Below are positions 44,469 through 55,518 of a stretch of 64,000 bases of DNA, in pieces (position 1 is the stretch's first letter; each line of letters begins with the position of its first letter). Under the pieces are notes generated by a model. The model did not search any database. It had not been told where the DNA came from and saw only the letters and a program-made list of their open reading frames with translations. The DNA comes from Tethya wilhelma (Eukaryota; Porifera; Demospongiae; Tethyida; Tethyidae). Location: NCBI GenBank assembly GCA_964030475.1, contig CAXIPT010000001.1, forward strand, positions 662,229 to 726,228, read 5' to 3'. Both the position numbers and the translations under genes were made by a program.

Positions 44469-44744
44469 TGGCTCTTAGAATTGTTCAAGATGGAGCTTGC
44501 CGCTAGTTCACATGCATGTAATCCGTAGCCACAATAGAGTGAATTAACTGGGGTATCAACAACTTGGAGTATTTTTTTATAGTCATGAATTGGAATTTAG
44601 ACTACACCCACTGACCACAATTTAATTGATGACCATTTCCGGTATATACATTTTGCAGCTTCATGTTAATGAAGGCACCTACAGTACATAAGCCTCGAAC
44701 GCGTACGCACTCAACTATAGCATGCACAATTAAACATGTATCAT
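44469..44744. promoter_or_regulatory. Upstream region of the desaturase gene
   Basis: The first 276 bp upstream of the desaturase, ending where the foldback element copy 3 begins. No clear core promoter motif was seen. Confidence 0.35.
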
Positions 44745-45690
44745 ACGTACGGTAGTACGTATAGTAGGAATGGGCCGACTGTCCCATAGACACAATACAA
44801 AATGTTTATGCTCATAAATTTTCAGAGAATGACAGCTAAGCCTTCAGACATGGATTAAAGCCTCCCTTGGATAGTTTTCTAACTGCATGCATCAACAAAA
44901 CTCACAGAAACTTTCTAGCGCACTCTGGAGAGAGCGCTGGCGGGAAGCCAGAACAGTGCAATTTTGTTTTCTTCTTCCTTCCTTCCTTCCTTCCTTCCTA
45001 ACTGACAAACTTGAACGCCATTTCCAGACAAACAAAAGGCATTCAGCCAGCTTTAACTGTACAGTGCAACTTGACTTCATCCGAACTACGTCCTTTTATA
45101 CTCGTTTGGTGGTTAAAAGCTATATTACAAACAAAATCTAGGCATTTTAAAAACTCTGGTATAAAATACTGTACTTGCATGTAGCCATCTTGATGTTGGT
45201 AAAGGTCGTCAACAGACCACATGGTTTGCATGCATCTAATGCGCATGCGCATCCAGTGTACTTGAAAGAAGTAGCTCATGCTTTTTGTAGAGACTGACTA
45301 GTCTCTACTCCATTGCAATTGAGCACCTTAGTGTTGAAAAAAGTGAACAAACAAGTATAGTAAAAATTTCATAAAAATTAACAGTGTAGGAATGGGCAGT
45401 GCTGTAAAAAGGAAGGAAACAAGGCTGGGACTATAAATTTCGGCACATGACTACTTCATTTTCAAAGTTTTTCAAGCTCACATAGGTTGCCTGTATACCT
45501 TCTAATTTATTTAAATAAACCATGACTTAATTGGAATCAGAATTTTAATCATGATTCTATGATAGAGCGAACCATGGAAATGAAGTAGTCATGTGCCGAA
45601 ATTTATAGTCCCAGCCTTGTTTCCTTCCTTTTTACAGCACTGCCCATTCCTACACTGTTAATTTTTATGAAATTTTTACTATACTTGTGC
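44745..45690 (-). mobile_element. Foldback DNA element, copy 3 (inverted)
   Basis: Read on the minus strand it has the same order as copy 2: the palindromic module (45351-45690, with GTAGGAATGGGCAGTGC mirrored), then CTCTACAAAAAGC, GGATGCGCATGCGCATTAGA, CAAGATGGCTACATG, and the end ACATTTTGTATTGTGTCTAT with CAGTCGGCCCATTCCTACTA (44757-44810). Both outer ends are present, about 945 bp. A (TTCC)n run at 44981-44998 lies inside. No open frame. Confidence 0.8.
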
Positions 45691-47155
45691 ATATAAAGAC
45701 CATCAGTACTGAGACTCTAGTATGCAACAAGGCCAGTGAGGTCACAAACAGAGGTGCCAGCCTAGCCCAGTTTATCTAAAATTCTAGCCAGGCCCTGCTT
45801 CGGGTAAGGATATGTTAAGCTGTGGTGAGCCTAGTTATAATAAAATCTGTTTAGAAATTTTCATGATCCACACTGAATGCTAGTCAGGTACTGAAAAATA
45901 ACAGACACAACTAAGCTACAATGATGCATAAGGTAATTTGAGAACTCTGGAAATTCTTACATAGTACACGCTTTAGTTTGGTGAAAGGCATGATCACAAA
46001 ACAAAGTAACAGACAGACACACAGATAAAATGACCACTATAATCTTCTGCACATGCTACGCACATACCAAGGCTTGATAAATTAATATAAATCTGCAGAT
46101 AAACTCATTTTCTAAAATTGGGAAAATGATGAAAGCATCACTTTTAGTCCTTTCCTCTATGTGAGACTACACCCACCATTATACTGATTCATATGGCTAG
46201 CAACAGTCTCTTGATAGTACTGTGTTTTCTTAAACTTTTTTGATATACAGTCCGATCATGAACTGAATTCACGAAAATGCTTTGGCAGAAAAGGATTTGG
46301 AGCTAGCTATACAGTAACCATTGGCCTGGTGCATCAGTGTGTGTGTGTGTCTCAATGCGGTTTGACTCAGCTCCACCCCAATTGATGGAGACCACATGAA
46401 CCAGAGAGAGCAATACACACGGAGCTCCCCAAAGGGAGGCAAAGTTTAGGGTCAACAGATGTACAAATAGCTACTTGCCAAAAGATGCCGCAACTTAATC
46501 AGCCTGCCAGGCCAAGACATATTGGCTATTTTAGGACATTAGTCTTGACAACAATCAAAGGAAGGTGTAATTAACACTTAGGTACCTTAAAACACAGTGT
46601 TTATTAGCACCTCTACCATGAAAGAGTAGCAACCAAAACTACTCTCTTGATTTGACTGAACTAGACAAACACTGAATCAGATGTATTCAATCCTATTATG
46701 TGAAAAAAATACTCTGCATAGGTTCTAGTACAGTGGTCCAGGCACTAATTTGCAATTATCTGAGCTAAATAAAAGTTGCCCATTCACCACAATAAAAAAA
46801 CTGAATGCTAAAAGTAAAAATGACTAGCCAAAATCTATTTTAATAATGTGATTATTGGTACTATGTGAATAGGAAGCTCTTTAGGTGTAGCTACAACATG
46901 GAACCAAGAACTTTTTTTTTGAGAAAATAAACCACAAAGCTTTTATAGACAGAAAACATGATTTTCCCTTGATCTCTAACACTTTTTGAGGTGTTGCTAC
47001 TTGAACACCTTTACAGCGGAACTTATGTCCCCCAAAGTCTCATATAGTAGGATCGACAGAGTGTATGTCAACAGCTTAGTATAATACTGATGTGCAGATC
47101 AACAAAACAAATGACTGAGGTGCAAACACTCAAGATTAGCATTGTACATTAATTA
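45691..47155. other. Intergenic, no gene seen
   Basis: About 1.4 kb of AT-rich sequence. No exon with splice sites and conserved content was recognised on either strand. Confidence 0.55.
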
Positions 47156-47465
47156 CCTGTGCGTCAAACATGATGCAGTCCAACTGGCACTGGTATCTGC
47201 CGCTGTGGCCGGTCAGCTTCAGAAACAACATTGACTCAGAGCTGTGCTGTGAGTGTTGGTCGTTATGGAGAGACTGTTGGGAGACACCTGGGAGGACGGA
47301 TAATGTGTACTACCACAGAACAAGAAAGCCAACACCGAGCTAGTCCATTGAAAACTCAAACTGATCGGGCCACTGACCTTGTGAGCATGGCTGCTGCTAG
47401 TGAAAGAGTGTCTGGGAGAAAGTCAAATATGTGCATCGATAAAGACTGGCTCTAATCATCACTGG
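47156..47465 (-). pseudogene. IBA57 5'-end relic before hotdog copy D
   Basis: GGGCCACTGACCTTGTGAGC, then GCTGCTGCTAGTGAAAGAG and GATAAAGACTGGCTCTA (47369-47455), match IBA57 exon 1 and its flank. The stretch at 47240-47295 (CAGAGCTGTGCTGTGAGTGT, GGAGAGACTGTTGGGAGACA) matches exon 2. Further on, the minus strand instead reads LKLTGHSGRYQCQLDCIMFD, with a GTAATT donor at 47154-47159; this is not IBA57 and may belong to another, unrecognised exon. As IBA57 the copy is incomplete. Confidence 0.7.
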
Positions 47466-47960
47466 TGCGTTTAAACCAACTGCCAGGGAGGCAGCTTTGT
47501 GACTGAACTTGGAGTGAGCATTATTTGGAGTACAACGATTTTCTAGGTCAAAGGTCAAAGTTCAATAGGTAGAGTTCGGGTTGCGTACCTCCTCTAAGGC
47601 CGAGGGGAGGAGCTGTGCAGCAAGAAATGTAATTAAGGTCAAAGGTGGTGTATAGAAGTCCAAAGAAGCCAGAAGATATTGCCCTGCCTAGAAATTTGAA
47701 GTTTCTCAACAGGCTAGAGAAGTGAACTTGTCTATAAAAGCAAATTTATGTAAGATATAGGATAAAGCACAGGTAAAATCAAATACATACATGTAAATGT
47801 ATCAAAGCACACAGTTGCAACAGCAGACTGAGTAGGCCTACTTATTCAGTCAAGAGTCACTGTAAACTGATGTGATGTGTATGTTAGTGTTAATGTGCTA
47901 TCTATGATTGTAGGTAGTAGACTTCTATATGCAACAACTGTAAAGAAATCTTGACTCAAA
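47466..47960. promoter_or_regulatory. Upstream region of hotdog copy D
   Basis: Contains AGCATTATTTGGAGTACAA and GGTCAAAGGTCAAAGTTC, matching the promoter-side interval of copies A and C. No gene. Confidence 0.5.
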
Positions 47961-48437
47961 ATGTCTGTTATTTGGAGAATCGCCCGTTCTAATAAACGCA
48001 TCATGAGGCTAATGGATCGTTTTTATGGCCCCTTCCTTGGAGCTGGTATTAGGGTGACAAACTTCACTCCAGACTTCAAAAATATAGAGGTCTGTTTGAA
48101 GCTGTCGTGGTACAACAGGAACTATGTAGGGACTCAGTTTGGAGGGGGTATGTTCACAATGACCGACCCCTTCTACATGCTGATGCTAATGAACATTCTT
48201 GGTAAAGATTACATGGTTTGGGACAAGTCTGCTTGCATTGAGTTCCTAAAGCCTGGTAAAACTGATCTCCGTGCTGAGTTTAAGGTGTCAGATGAACTGG
48301 TGGAGGAGATCATTGAGAAAACCAGTGATGGTAGTCCTTTGAACCTCAAGTTTGATGTGGACATTGTCGATAAGGAAGGAGAGGTGGTTGCTAGGGTTGA
48401 TAAGACTGTCTATGTCAGGAAAAAGAAAGGAAGATAA
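47961..48437 (+). CDS. Hotdog-fold thioesterase-like protein, copy D (mosaic)
   Basis: An intronless frame of 158 residues. The start MSVIWRIARSNKRIMRLMDR is its own. The middle (SWYNRNYVGTQFGGGMFTMT) is identical to copy C. The final part from DKSACIEFLKPGKTDLRAEF onward matches copy A, ending ARVDKTVYVRKKKGR. This pattern points to gene conversion between paralogues. Function as for copy A: a predicted hotdog-fold thioesterase of unknown substrate. Confidence 0.8.
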   Translation: MSVIWRIARSNKRIMRLMDRFYGPFLGAGIRVTNFTPDFKNIEVCLKLSWYNRNYVGTQFGGGMFTMTDPFYMLMLMNILGKDYMVWDKSACIEFLKPGKTDLRAEFKVSDELVEEIIEKTSDGSPLNLKFDVDIVDKEGEVVARVDKTVYVRKKKGR

Positions 48438-49144
48438 ACCTCAAGTCAACACTAGTCTTGTAAGTTTTGTAAGTCGAGTTGGTAATTGTGGCCCACTACA
48501 CATGCTAGAAAGGAACTCCAATCAAAGCTATATCATACCTTACCAGTTTACCTAATCCAGTACATTTCACTCATCTCATGCCCTAGATTTCACTCATGGT
48601 TCACCCAATAATTATTAATATCATTATTAATTTTGTTTATTTAGTACTAGTTATTATACTGTTGTTAAAGAGTATGCTTTTTCCAGTGATATTTATTCAG
48701 TTATTATTATGATGGTCAACTGCGCTGAACATGAACATTGCTATGCTAGCTCCTATATCAGATTCTTCATTATTGTATTTATTATAGTTCCATTCTAAGA
48801 CCGGCCCTGGTTGTGCAGCAAGGTGTTTAGTAGACATTTATCCGTGCATGTTCAATCTCATGTTAACTAGTCTTTCTGGCTGTGAGGATAATTTTCATGT
48901 ACAAAAGGAATGTGTGATTGTTGCCAAGTATGTACATTGAAAAAACACAAAATAATTACAAACAGAGAGTACCGTAAATGAGCTGTCAAAGCAACAATAA
49001 AAACATGACGTACACAACTTGAGCAAGACTGTAATTATTGAGTGTCACACACTCAGTGCATTAGGGTGCAGGCATGCATTATATGCTGACTGTGCACATC
49101 TGTGACTAACTGGGGTGTATTATCTTGCATGGAATGTTGTGACT
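48438..49144. other. Intergenic
   Basis: AT-rich sequence between hotdog copy D and the convergent four-jointed gene; no gene was seen. Confidence 0.6.
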
Positions 49145-50224
49145 TTAATGACGACTACATTCTTGCAACTGTTCCACTACTAGAGAGAGTCTTGATCGAA
49201 ATTCCTTCCTCTGGAATGAGTCTAGTGGAGCTTCTAGCATTTCATACGACTCCACATCACTGTCTTTGATGAACTCTTCCAATTGGACGTCTCCCTGCTC
49301 ACCCAAGGACCGTATCTTGTCCATCGTAGTTTTGCGAAAGATGCAAATCTTTTTGAGAAAGTGTACCTGTAGTTCGTACTTTGTTTGATCGGATTGTCCC
49401 ATGGAATAGCCCATCCAGAAACCAGACTCGTTGTCAATGAGAACCAGATTACCAGATCTGGTCTTCTTTAGGTTGTGGACGGGCATTTTCAACATGGCAT
49501 GGTTCCATTGCAGGTTGAACAGGGTGTTGAACAGTCGATCTGTGTGACCAATTACATAATCGAACAGGATCATGTCACTCCATTGCATGAGTCGAAAGAC
49601 TTTTTCGTCACTTAGTGGTATTTCACTGAGCCTCTCACGCGATAAGGATACATTCTTGTCCTGGTTTCTCATGATTACAGGGATAAACTCATTATTGAGG
49701 CCCTCAATATACAGAGAGACAGCCACCTTTGTGTGGTCTCTCCATCCAGCCTCCTTGGCCTTGGTCACAACTCCCTCCCACTGCTTGCTGGAGAAGTCTA
49801 CCTCAACCAGCAGAGTAGGGGGGACATTCCACATGCCCAGGTAGCCATTCAGGTGGTACGCATAGAAGTCTCCTCGCAGCTCCTTCCATTGGTTCTCTCT
49901 GTACCTGCAGCACACCTTGGTTCCGTCGGACAGGACGGCGAGGAGATTCTTCGGCCGACCACAACCTGTCTGTAAGCTCATTACCACCTTGTTGCGAAAC
50001 TTGGAGGCAAAGTCTTGTCTAGATTCTTGGCTGAATATATTCCGTTGAGAGAGTTCTGCATCGAGTGTTTTGCTCCAGTAGACTGCACCGTCCACATACG
50101 CACTGCTGTGATCGGTGCTTACCGCGCACACCGATCTCGAGTTGATCGCAAGAACACAAAGCACCACAATAGCTCCGAGAAACATCGCTGCCTCGTTCAC
50201 TTTATTTACCGTGAGACTTTTCAC
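49145..50224 (-). CDS. Four-jointed box kinase-like protein (FJX1/Fam20 superfamily)
   Basis: An intronless frame of 359 residues. A signal anchor near the N-terminus (AAMFLGAIVVLCVLAINSRS) marks a type II membrane protein of the Golgi. The kinase-like part shows GCGRPKNLLAVLSDGTKVCC, ELRGDFYAYHLNGYLGMWNV, the catalytic-loop region MQWSDMILFDYVIGHTDRLF with a following Asn, and the metal-binding segment LVLIDNESGFWMGYS. Drosophila Four-jointed phosphorylates cadherin domains of Fat and Dachsous to tune planar polarity and growth; vertebrate FJX1 is the orthologue. The Asp in HTDR and in DNESGF, expected for activity, are present. Full length compared with FJX1 is slightly short at the N-terminus. 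Confidence 0.9.
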   Translation of the reverse strand: MKSLTVNKVNEAAMFLGAIVVLCVLAINSRSVCAVSTDHSSAYVDGAVYWSKTLDAELSQRNIFSQESRQDFASKFRNKVVMSLQTGCGRPKNLLAVLSDGTKVCCRYRENQWKELRGDFYAYHLNGYLGMWNVPPTLLVEVDFSSKQWEGVVTKAKEAGWRDHTKVAVSLYIEGLNNEFIPVIMRNQDKNVSLSRERLSEIPLSDEKVFRLMQWSDMILFDYVIGHTDRLFNTLFNLQWNHAMLKMPVHNLKKTRSGNLVLIDNESGFWMGYSMGQSDQTKYELQVHFLKKICIFRKTTMDKIRSLGEQGDVQLEEFIKDSDVESYEMLEAPLDSFQRKEFRSRLSLVVEQLQECSRH

Positions 50225-50638
50225 TGCCTCTTCTTCTTATAGTAGCAATGACTTGCATGCCATTTTATTAGGGCACCGGATAGAACAACACTCAGCGGCC
50301 GTTTATGCCGCGGACACAACAAATCTGTTTAGTAGGAAACCCAAATAGTACACTTGAACAGGAATACACAGCAACAAACCATAGAGCAGGTCGTACATCT
50401 GTGTATGGCATCAATGTTGCATACTTTACATAATTTTGCTAATCTACTACAAAACCTAATGACTCTTACCAGTAATGAAATATCACAAAACACTGAATAA
50501 TTGGATTAATAACCACATTCCAGCCCTAGTTGTCTGGGAGACCCAACATAGGTCAACACATGTGTTCACTCACTGGAGCTGGCTTCAAGCGGTAAACTAA
50601 CCCTAGCTTTGGTATCCTCCCCAACAAAACATGATCCT
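50225..50638. other. Upstream region of the four-jointed gene
   Basis: No exon was seen. CGGCCGTTTATGCCGCGGAC at about 50296 is locally GC-rich and could belong to the promoter. Confidence 0.4.
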
Positions 50639-51106
50639 CCTTTGATCCATCCACAGGCCATTCACCGAAGGCACCCGAGAAGCAGCAAACGACTCGAAGA
50701 CCAACAACAACCACAACAAAAAATACGAGGATTTTATATCACCATAGAAGCAGATATTATCATAGAATTTATGCAGGCAGGATTCAAACTGATATGTGTA
50801 TCAATCATCTTTCCTCCCACTGATTCTGTTTGCACCGTGATGGTGTGTACCGTACACTGCAGAGTCCATTCAATATGCAAGCAACAAGCAATCTGAAGTG
50901 ATATCATCTGTTGTTGTTGGTATATAATATAGTTGTATACAGCCGTGTTTTTATTGCTCCTCTTGGTATCACTGGGACCATGGAAGTTGCCAAGGGTCGT
51001 GATCTGATTCTGGTCACGTTTCACCGCAAGATGGTATAATTAGCAACCTTAAGTTTCATAGCATTTAATAATGATCACGAGACACATGACATTGTAGAAC
51101 AACTAG
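50639..51106 (+). repeat. Left arm of a large inverted repeat
   Basis: About 468 bp, from CCTTTGATCCATC to GAACAACTAGG. It recurs nearly base for base, inverted, at 51624-52092. A short frame (GRDLILVTFHRKM before a GTATAA) lies in the arm but is not enough to call a gene. Confidence 0.92.
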
Positions 51107-51267
51107 GTACTCAGAGATGAAGCTGAAAGTTGGCATTTTGGAATAAATTATGACGCTAAATTATCTTCTGTATAATTATTCCCTATATATATATACAGAA
51201 ATACGCTTTTATATAATAGAGAACATCATGCATGCATGCATGATAATGAGTTAATGTGTTCTCATCA

Positions 51268-51463
51268 GGTCTGCCCCTGGCTATGTTTCTGAAATGTGAA
51301 TCATTATCCTCATTTCTCTCTCCCCCTACTCCATCTCAGACTATCGCAATGCTGTTCTGGTCGATGAAGCCAAGAAGAAAGAGAAAACAGAGAAAAAGAG
51401 ATATGACAAACTCCTCAATAACCCAACCCCTAAACTCTATGAGAAACCACCACACCAAAGATA
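51268..51463 (+). CDS. Possible C-terminal exons of an unrecognised gene
   Basis: In the spacer of the inverted repeat, an exon from TCATCAG at 51268 reads LPLAMFLK. A 44-bp sequence with GTGAAT and CCATCTCAG borders can be removed, after which the frame continues YYRNAVLVDEAKKKEKTEKK and RYDKLLNNPTPKLYEKPPHQ to a TAG at about 51463. A hydrophobic bit followed by a charged tail would suit a small membrane protein. Upstream exons in matching phase were not found, and I cannot name the family. Confidence 0.35.
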
Positions 51464-51623
51464 GCTCATGCACTCAGAAAGATAGGTCTATTATACAAGA
51501 GTATAAGAGTATACGTGTTTAAATTTCTTGTCCTTACACTCATAATAATTATTATTCAAAGATAACAAGTAACCTTATGTTTTTATGTCTTAATGGCACT
51601 ATAATACTGCACCATATTAATTT

Positions 51624-52092
51624 CCTAGTTGTTCTACAATGTCATGTGTCTCGTGATCATTATTAAATGCTATGAAACTTAAGGTTGCTAATTATACCAT
51701 CTTGCGGTGAAACGTGACCAGAATCAGATCACGACCCTTGGCAACTTCCATGGTCCCAGTGATACCAAGAGGAGCAATAAAAACACGGCTGTATACAACT
51801 ATATTATATACCAACAACAACAGATGATATCACTTCAGATTGCTTGTTGCTTGCATATTGAATGGACTCTGCAGTGTACGGTACACACCATCACGGTGCA
51901 AACAGAATCAGTGGGAGGAAAGATGATTGATACACATATCAGTTTGAATCCTGCCTGCATAAATTCTATGATAATATCTGCTTCTATGGTGATATAAAAT
52001 CCTCGTATTTTTTGTTGTGGTTGTTGTTGGTCTTCGAGTCGTTTGCTGCTTCTCGGGTGCCTTCGGTGAATGGCCTGTCGATGGATCAAAGG
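51624..52092 (-). repeat. Right arm of the large inverted repeat, ending at an N
   Basis: Reverse complement of 50639-51106 with only a few differences visible. It ends two bases before the N at 52094. Either a young palindromic duplication or a contig placed in inverted orientation. Confidence 0.92.
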
Positions 52093-52094
52093 AN

Positions 52095-53036
52095 TACATG
52101 AACAGACCCTGAGGGTAAAATATGGTGGGTAGTCAAGTGGCATGTCACAACACAGCAGCTAGAAACACACATGCAATTGACTACTGCCAGTAAAGTATAA
52201 GACAGCTTTTGGAATAACTATTCTCGTAACCGGCTCTAAAGAGCCAGACAGAGACTAGAGTGGCCTACATACAATGTGCATGGTGTGTGCTTGAGAGAGG
52301 GTAAAGCTTTTGAAGTTTTTCTAAAAAGAATTATTAAATTAAAACACAGTGACGGCACCTGTCGTCAGTGGAGCGTGACTAACAGTCAGCTGTGATATTA
52401 ATAACAGCGGGCAGTTGGAGTAGGTCAGAGAATGTGACTCCAGATTGTCTAGGATGAGTAGAGCATGTCACAACAACCACCTGCCATCTTACATGCATGC
52501 CTGTTCTTTGTAACTTGTTCTAATTAGTGGAACAAGTCAGGGAAACCTGAGCACAGGAACACAACGTCAATTCCACAAGGTCACAACATGCCATGGAATC
52601 ATAAACCACCTGTTGATTACAAGAGCATGCCTGCACAGGGGCCACCAGGGAACATAGAGAGACAGACAACATGGACTGCATACCACTCTAATGTGAGGCA
52701 ATCACCCATACTCCACTGTGTGTCAAGGGTGCCATACACTAGGCAACTTTTTGAGCAACTTGGTTGGCAACAAAAGTTGTCAAGAAGTAGTTGACAACAA
52801 AAATCTCTGTTGAGTCATACATATTGCAAACAAAGAAAATATTTTCTTTTTCTTCAAAAAGATGCCTGTGTAAGGTATGTACAGCTAAGAACACATAATT
52901 GAGCAAGTGACATAATCATCCCTTACCAAACCATTGTGCTCAAATTGACAAACAATGAGGTTACAAAAGGCACAGCACACCAGGAGCAAATATCCATAGA
53001 CTTCAAAATTAATATCATAGATTATCTGGTACTTAC
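52095..53036. other. Intergenic or unseen exons
   Basis: The 3' part of OXA1L should lie here, but I could not identify exons with the usual YWxxSNxFSL motif. A 68-codon frame at 52588-52794 begins MPWNHKPPVDYKSMPAQGPP and has no clear splice sites. Confidence 0.4.
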
Positions 53037-54117
53037 TGCAGGGAAGGTGGCAGTGATAGGTACCAGTAAGATTGAAATGGCTCTGAAGAAAGTCTTCATT
53101 TTATCCATCTGAGGGTTGCTTACACCAGCCTCACCTCCCATCTGCCATAGTGTGTGTGTGTGTAAAAGAAAGAGTGCGTGTGTCACAACATTGCTACAGA
53201 ATACAGACCACATTATAGTGACACATAAAGTAAACACTAACCTCAATGAGAGCCATAAAAGAGAAACAAGACAAGAAGGGAAGAACAAAGTAAGGATCTG
53301 GGACGGTGAGATCGGTGAACCACCACAGCCCTCCTGTCTTCATACTCTCCACAGGCACGGCTGCCATCCTACGAATGGCAATGAAGAAACTGATGAAGAG
53401 TGGCACTTGGATGAAAGGCATGGCCAACATCTTGAAAGGGTTGCAGTTGTGCTTCTGATAGAGACCATACAGCTGCCCAGTCACCTGCTCCGCCATGGCA
53501 GTGTTTCCCGCCTGCTTGTACTGTTTCATCTTAGCCATCAGTTTCTCCGTCTCTGGTCGAATGTTGTGCAGCTTTGCTCCATTCGTCTGAACCTTGATGG
53601 CCACTGGAAGGAGAACAATCCTTAGGACAATGGTGCTGGCAATGATGGCTGCCCACCACGGTAGGTGGATTGATGTGTGTACATACTCCAGGGACCATTG
53701 GATAAGCCCCACAGGGCTATACCCCCCCAGCCCAAGGCTGGTGAAATCCCCCTGAGTTGGAAGACCAGAAGCTACCAGGTCTGCTGCGTCAGCTGCCCAT
53801 TTCACAGATGCTGACGTTTCTAACACTGATTCTGTGGTAGCAGAAGCACTAATAGTGTCTGCAACGTTACTTGCACCTTCACTTGAAGTGGTTAAGGCGA
53901 GAGATGATAAGCTAAATGTTCTTCTTGGAATAAAATTGATTCTGATGGAAGAGTTGAGTTGTTGATGGGTGTTGTTCAGTCCAGTTGTGTATTTATGACA
54001 CAAAATCACATTCTTGGTCTCACAAACCAGTCCACTAGTTCTCAATGGTGTCAAAGATCTCCTAGAAGTCCTGGAAGAAATGCCAAAGTACTTCAATCCG
54101 CTGGTACACCTGTTCAT
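53037..54117 (-). CDS. OXA1L: Mitochondrial inner-membrane insertase OXA1L (3' end not found)
   Basis: Exon 54117-53242 (ATG at 54117; an earlier in-frame ATG at 54129) and exon 53141-53037 join in phase 0. The N-terminus is Arg/Ser/Thr-rich as a mitochondrial presequence (MNRCTSGLKYFGISSRTSRR). The YidC/Oxa1 core follows: LPWWAAIIASTIVLRIVLLP, the hydrophilic hairpin with PETEKLMAKMKQYKQ, QKHNCNPFKMLAMPFIQVPL, FISFFIAIRRMA, and in exon 2 MKTFFRAISILLVPITATFP. OXA1L inserts mitochondrially made and some imported proteins into the inner membrane. The last transmembrane segments and basic tail should lie further left but were not recognised; the gapped inverted repeat there may be the reason. 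A relic of its 5' end lies at 56790-57215. Confidence 0.88.
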
Positions 54118-54763
54118 GATCTTTACCACGTGGTAAGTTCTAAGGTTCCAGTAGTGGTCGTCATTTCTACTTGCTTACGCGCGCGCCGATCATGCAAGTA
54201 CGTACGTACGTGCGTGCACGGTTATCTTTGAAGAAGTCACAAGTGACAACTTTTTTCTTAATTATACGATTGTGATGATCCAAATGCACAACTTGCACCT
54301 ATGTAATGTTTATTTGGCACGTTTTCGCACCTCTGGCTTTTCCCTACTTGCGGATGAAGACGGAATGAACACTTGTCATTGAAGAGAAATATTCATAACT
54401 CTCCAGTATTTGTAAACAAATATCAATAATTTATAGAGTGTAATGAATAACATCTTTCACACATGTCATCACATGCTAAGTTAAAGCTCTATGGGGAACT
54501 CCATGCATTCCTGCATGCTGACTCATTGCCAGCATGCATTATTTGCTATGTTTGACTGACTTATTGAGTATAATCTCATGTTCAATAATAATGTACTATT
54601 ATTTATGATCAATATAACTTGCATTTCAGAGTACCATAAAAAACAACAACATGATTTTAAATAATACATTTAACGTTAGCTAAGGATGACTACGATATTA
54701 AATGAAACCAATGACATTGTTCATGTATAATGTGATAGGAAATCTTACAGATCCAGGCACTGC
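54118..54763. promoter_or_regulatory. Region upstream of OXA1L, downstream of CUB-like gene 1
   Basis: Contains ACGCGCGCGCCGATCATG and TACGTACGTACGTGCGTGCA (54178-54220), a likely OXA1L promoter. The part 54230-54450 (ATGCACAACTTGCACCTATG, CACTTGTCATTGAA, GTATTTGTAAACAAATATCA) recurs at 56260-56450 and 57290-57490, so it belongs to the duplicated unit. Confidence 0.5.
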
Positions 54764-55518
54764 TTAGTTATGATGACTTTGAATGACTGCTTCATCAATA
54801 CCACCTGCTGGTTGCTCTGGGCATCGAGCTTCAATCTGAAATCTGCCATGACAAGTTCTCTCATTGGACCACAGGACAGCCAGGAAGGAGTGAGCATTGA
54901 TTGCATCACTGAAATTGTTAATGCTGTTTCCAGTGACGTTTTGCACGTGAGATCCAATCAGTGGTTCACTGAACCATAAGTAATCCACTCCATCCTGAAA
55001 GGGTGATTGAAATGAGCTTCTTGATTGTAGACTGACTGTTTGTCCTGGTGAACAGTTTAGAGAAATGTTATAAACGCAGAAGCTCCAATTAAAATAGTTT
55101 GGTTTTTTCGATCTCTCATAACCAGGAGATTGCATGACAGCATACTGTTGCACATTATCAGGAAGTATGTTTGTTTCAGCTCTAGTTCTTCTGCTCAGTT
55201 TACAACGAAAGATACCAAGAGATTCTGGGCAAAAATCGGCTGTTCTCCACCTCCAACATCTCATTTCGCTATAGTTGTATAGTGGAAAGATTGCATAACA
55301 ATTATTATACATGACATTAATGTAGCTTACTTTACGGGTACTGTTGGAATGCAGTCTCCTTCAAGCCCAATATCGGGGTGATAATGTGGTCTGAATGCAG
55401 CATCCTTGCATTCAGCAAATGAAATTGGTCTTTCTGCGCATGTGCATGCCTCCGTGGTCGATACATAGATAGTCGAAGTTGTTAAAATTAGCAGAATTGC
55501 TCCGAGAGATGTTTCCAT
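54764..55518 (-). CDS. Secreted Cys-rich CUB-like protein, copy 1 of 3
   Basis: Two exons, 55518-55331 and 55268-54764, join in phase 2 to give 230 residues. The signal peptide is METSLGAILLILTTSTIYVS, followed by a short Cys module (ACTCAERPISFAECKD to DCIPTVPV) and a linker CWRWRTADFCPE. Exon 2 reads like a diverged CUB domain: SPGYERSKKPNYFNWSFCVY, then NISLNCSPGQTVSL, DYLWFSEP, HSFLAVLWSNERTCHGRFQI and EARC. Potential glycosylation sites are NWS, NIS and NVT. CUB domains mediate extracellular protein or carbohydrate binding. Copies 2 and 3 at 57895 and 59514 have the same exon phase and layout. Expression and ligand are unknown. Confidence 0.8.

Noticed and set aside
50609..52143. Frames of 95-102 codons in both arms of the inverted repeat
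   Set aside because: They mirror each other only because the arms are copies, no splice signals or known family were seen, and one crosses an N.
52588..52794. 68-codon plus-strand frame beginning MPWNHKPPVDYK
   Set aside because: It resembles a cilium-type exon in composition, but I found no acceptor or donor and no neighbouring exon.
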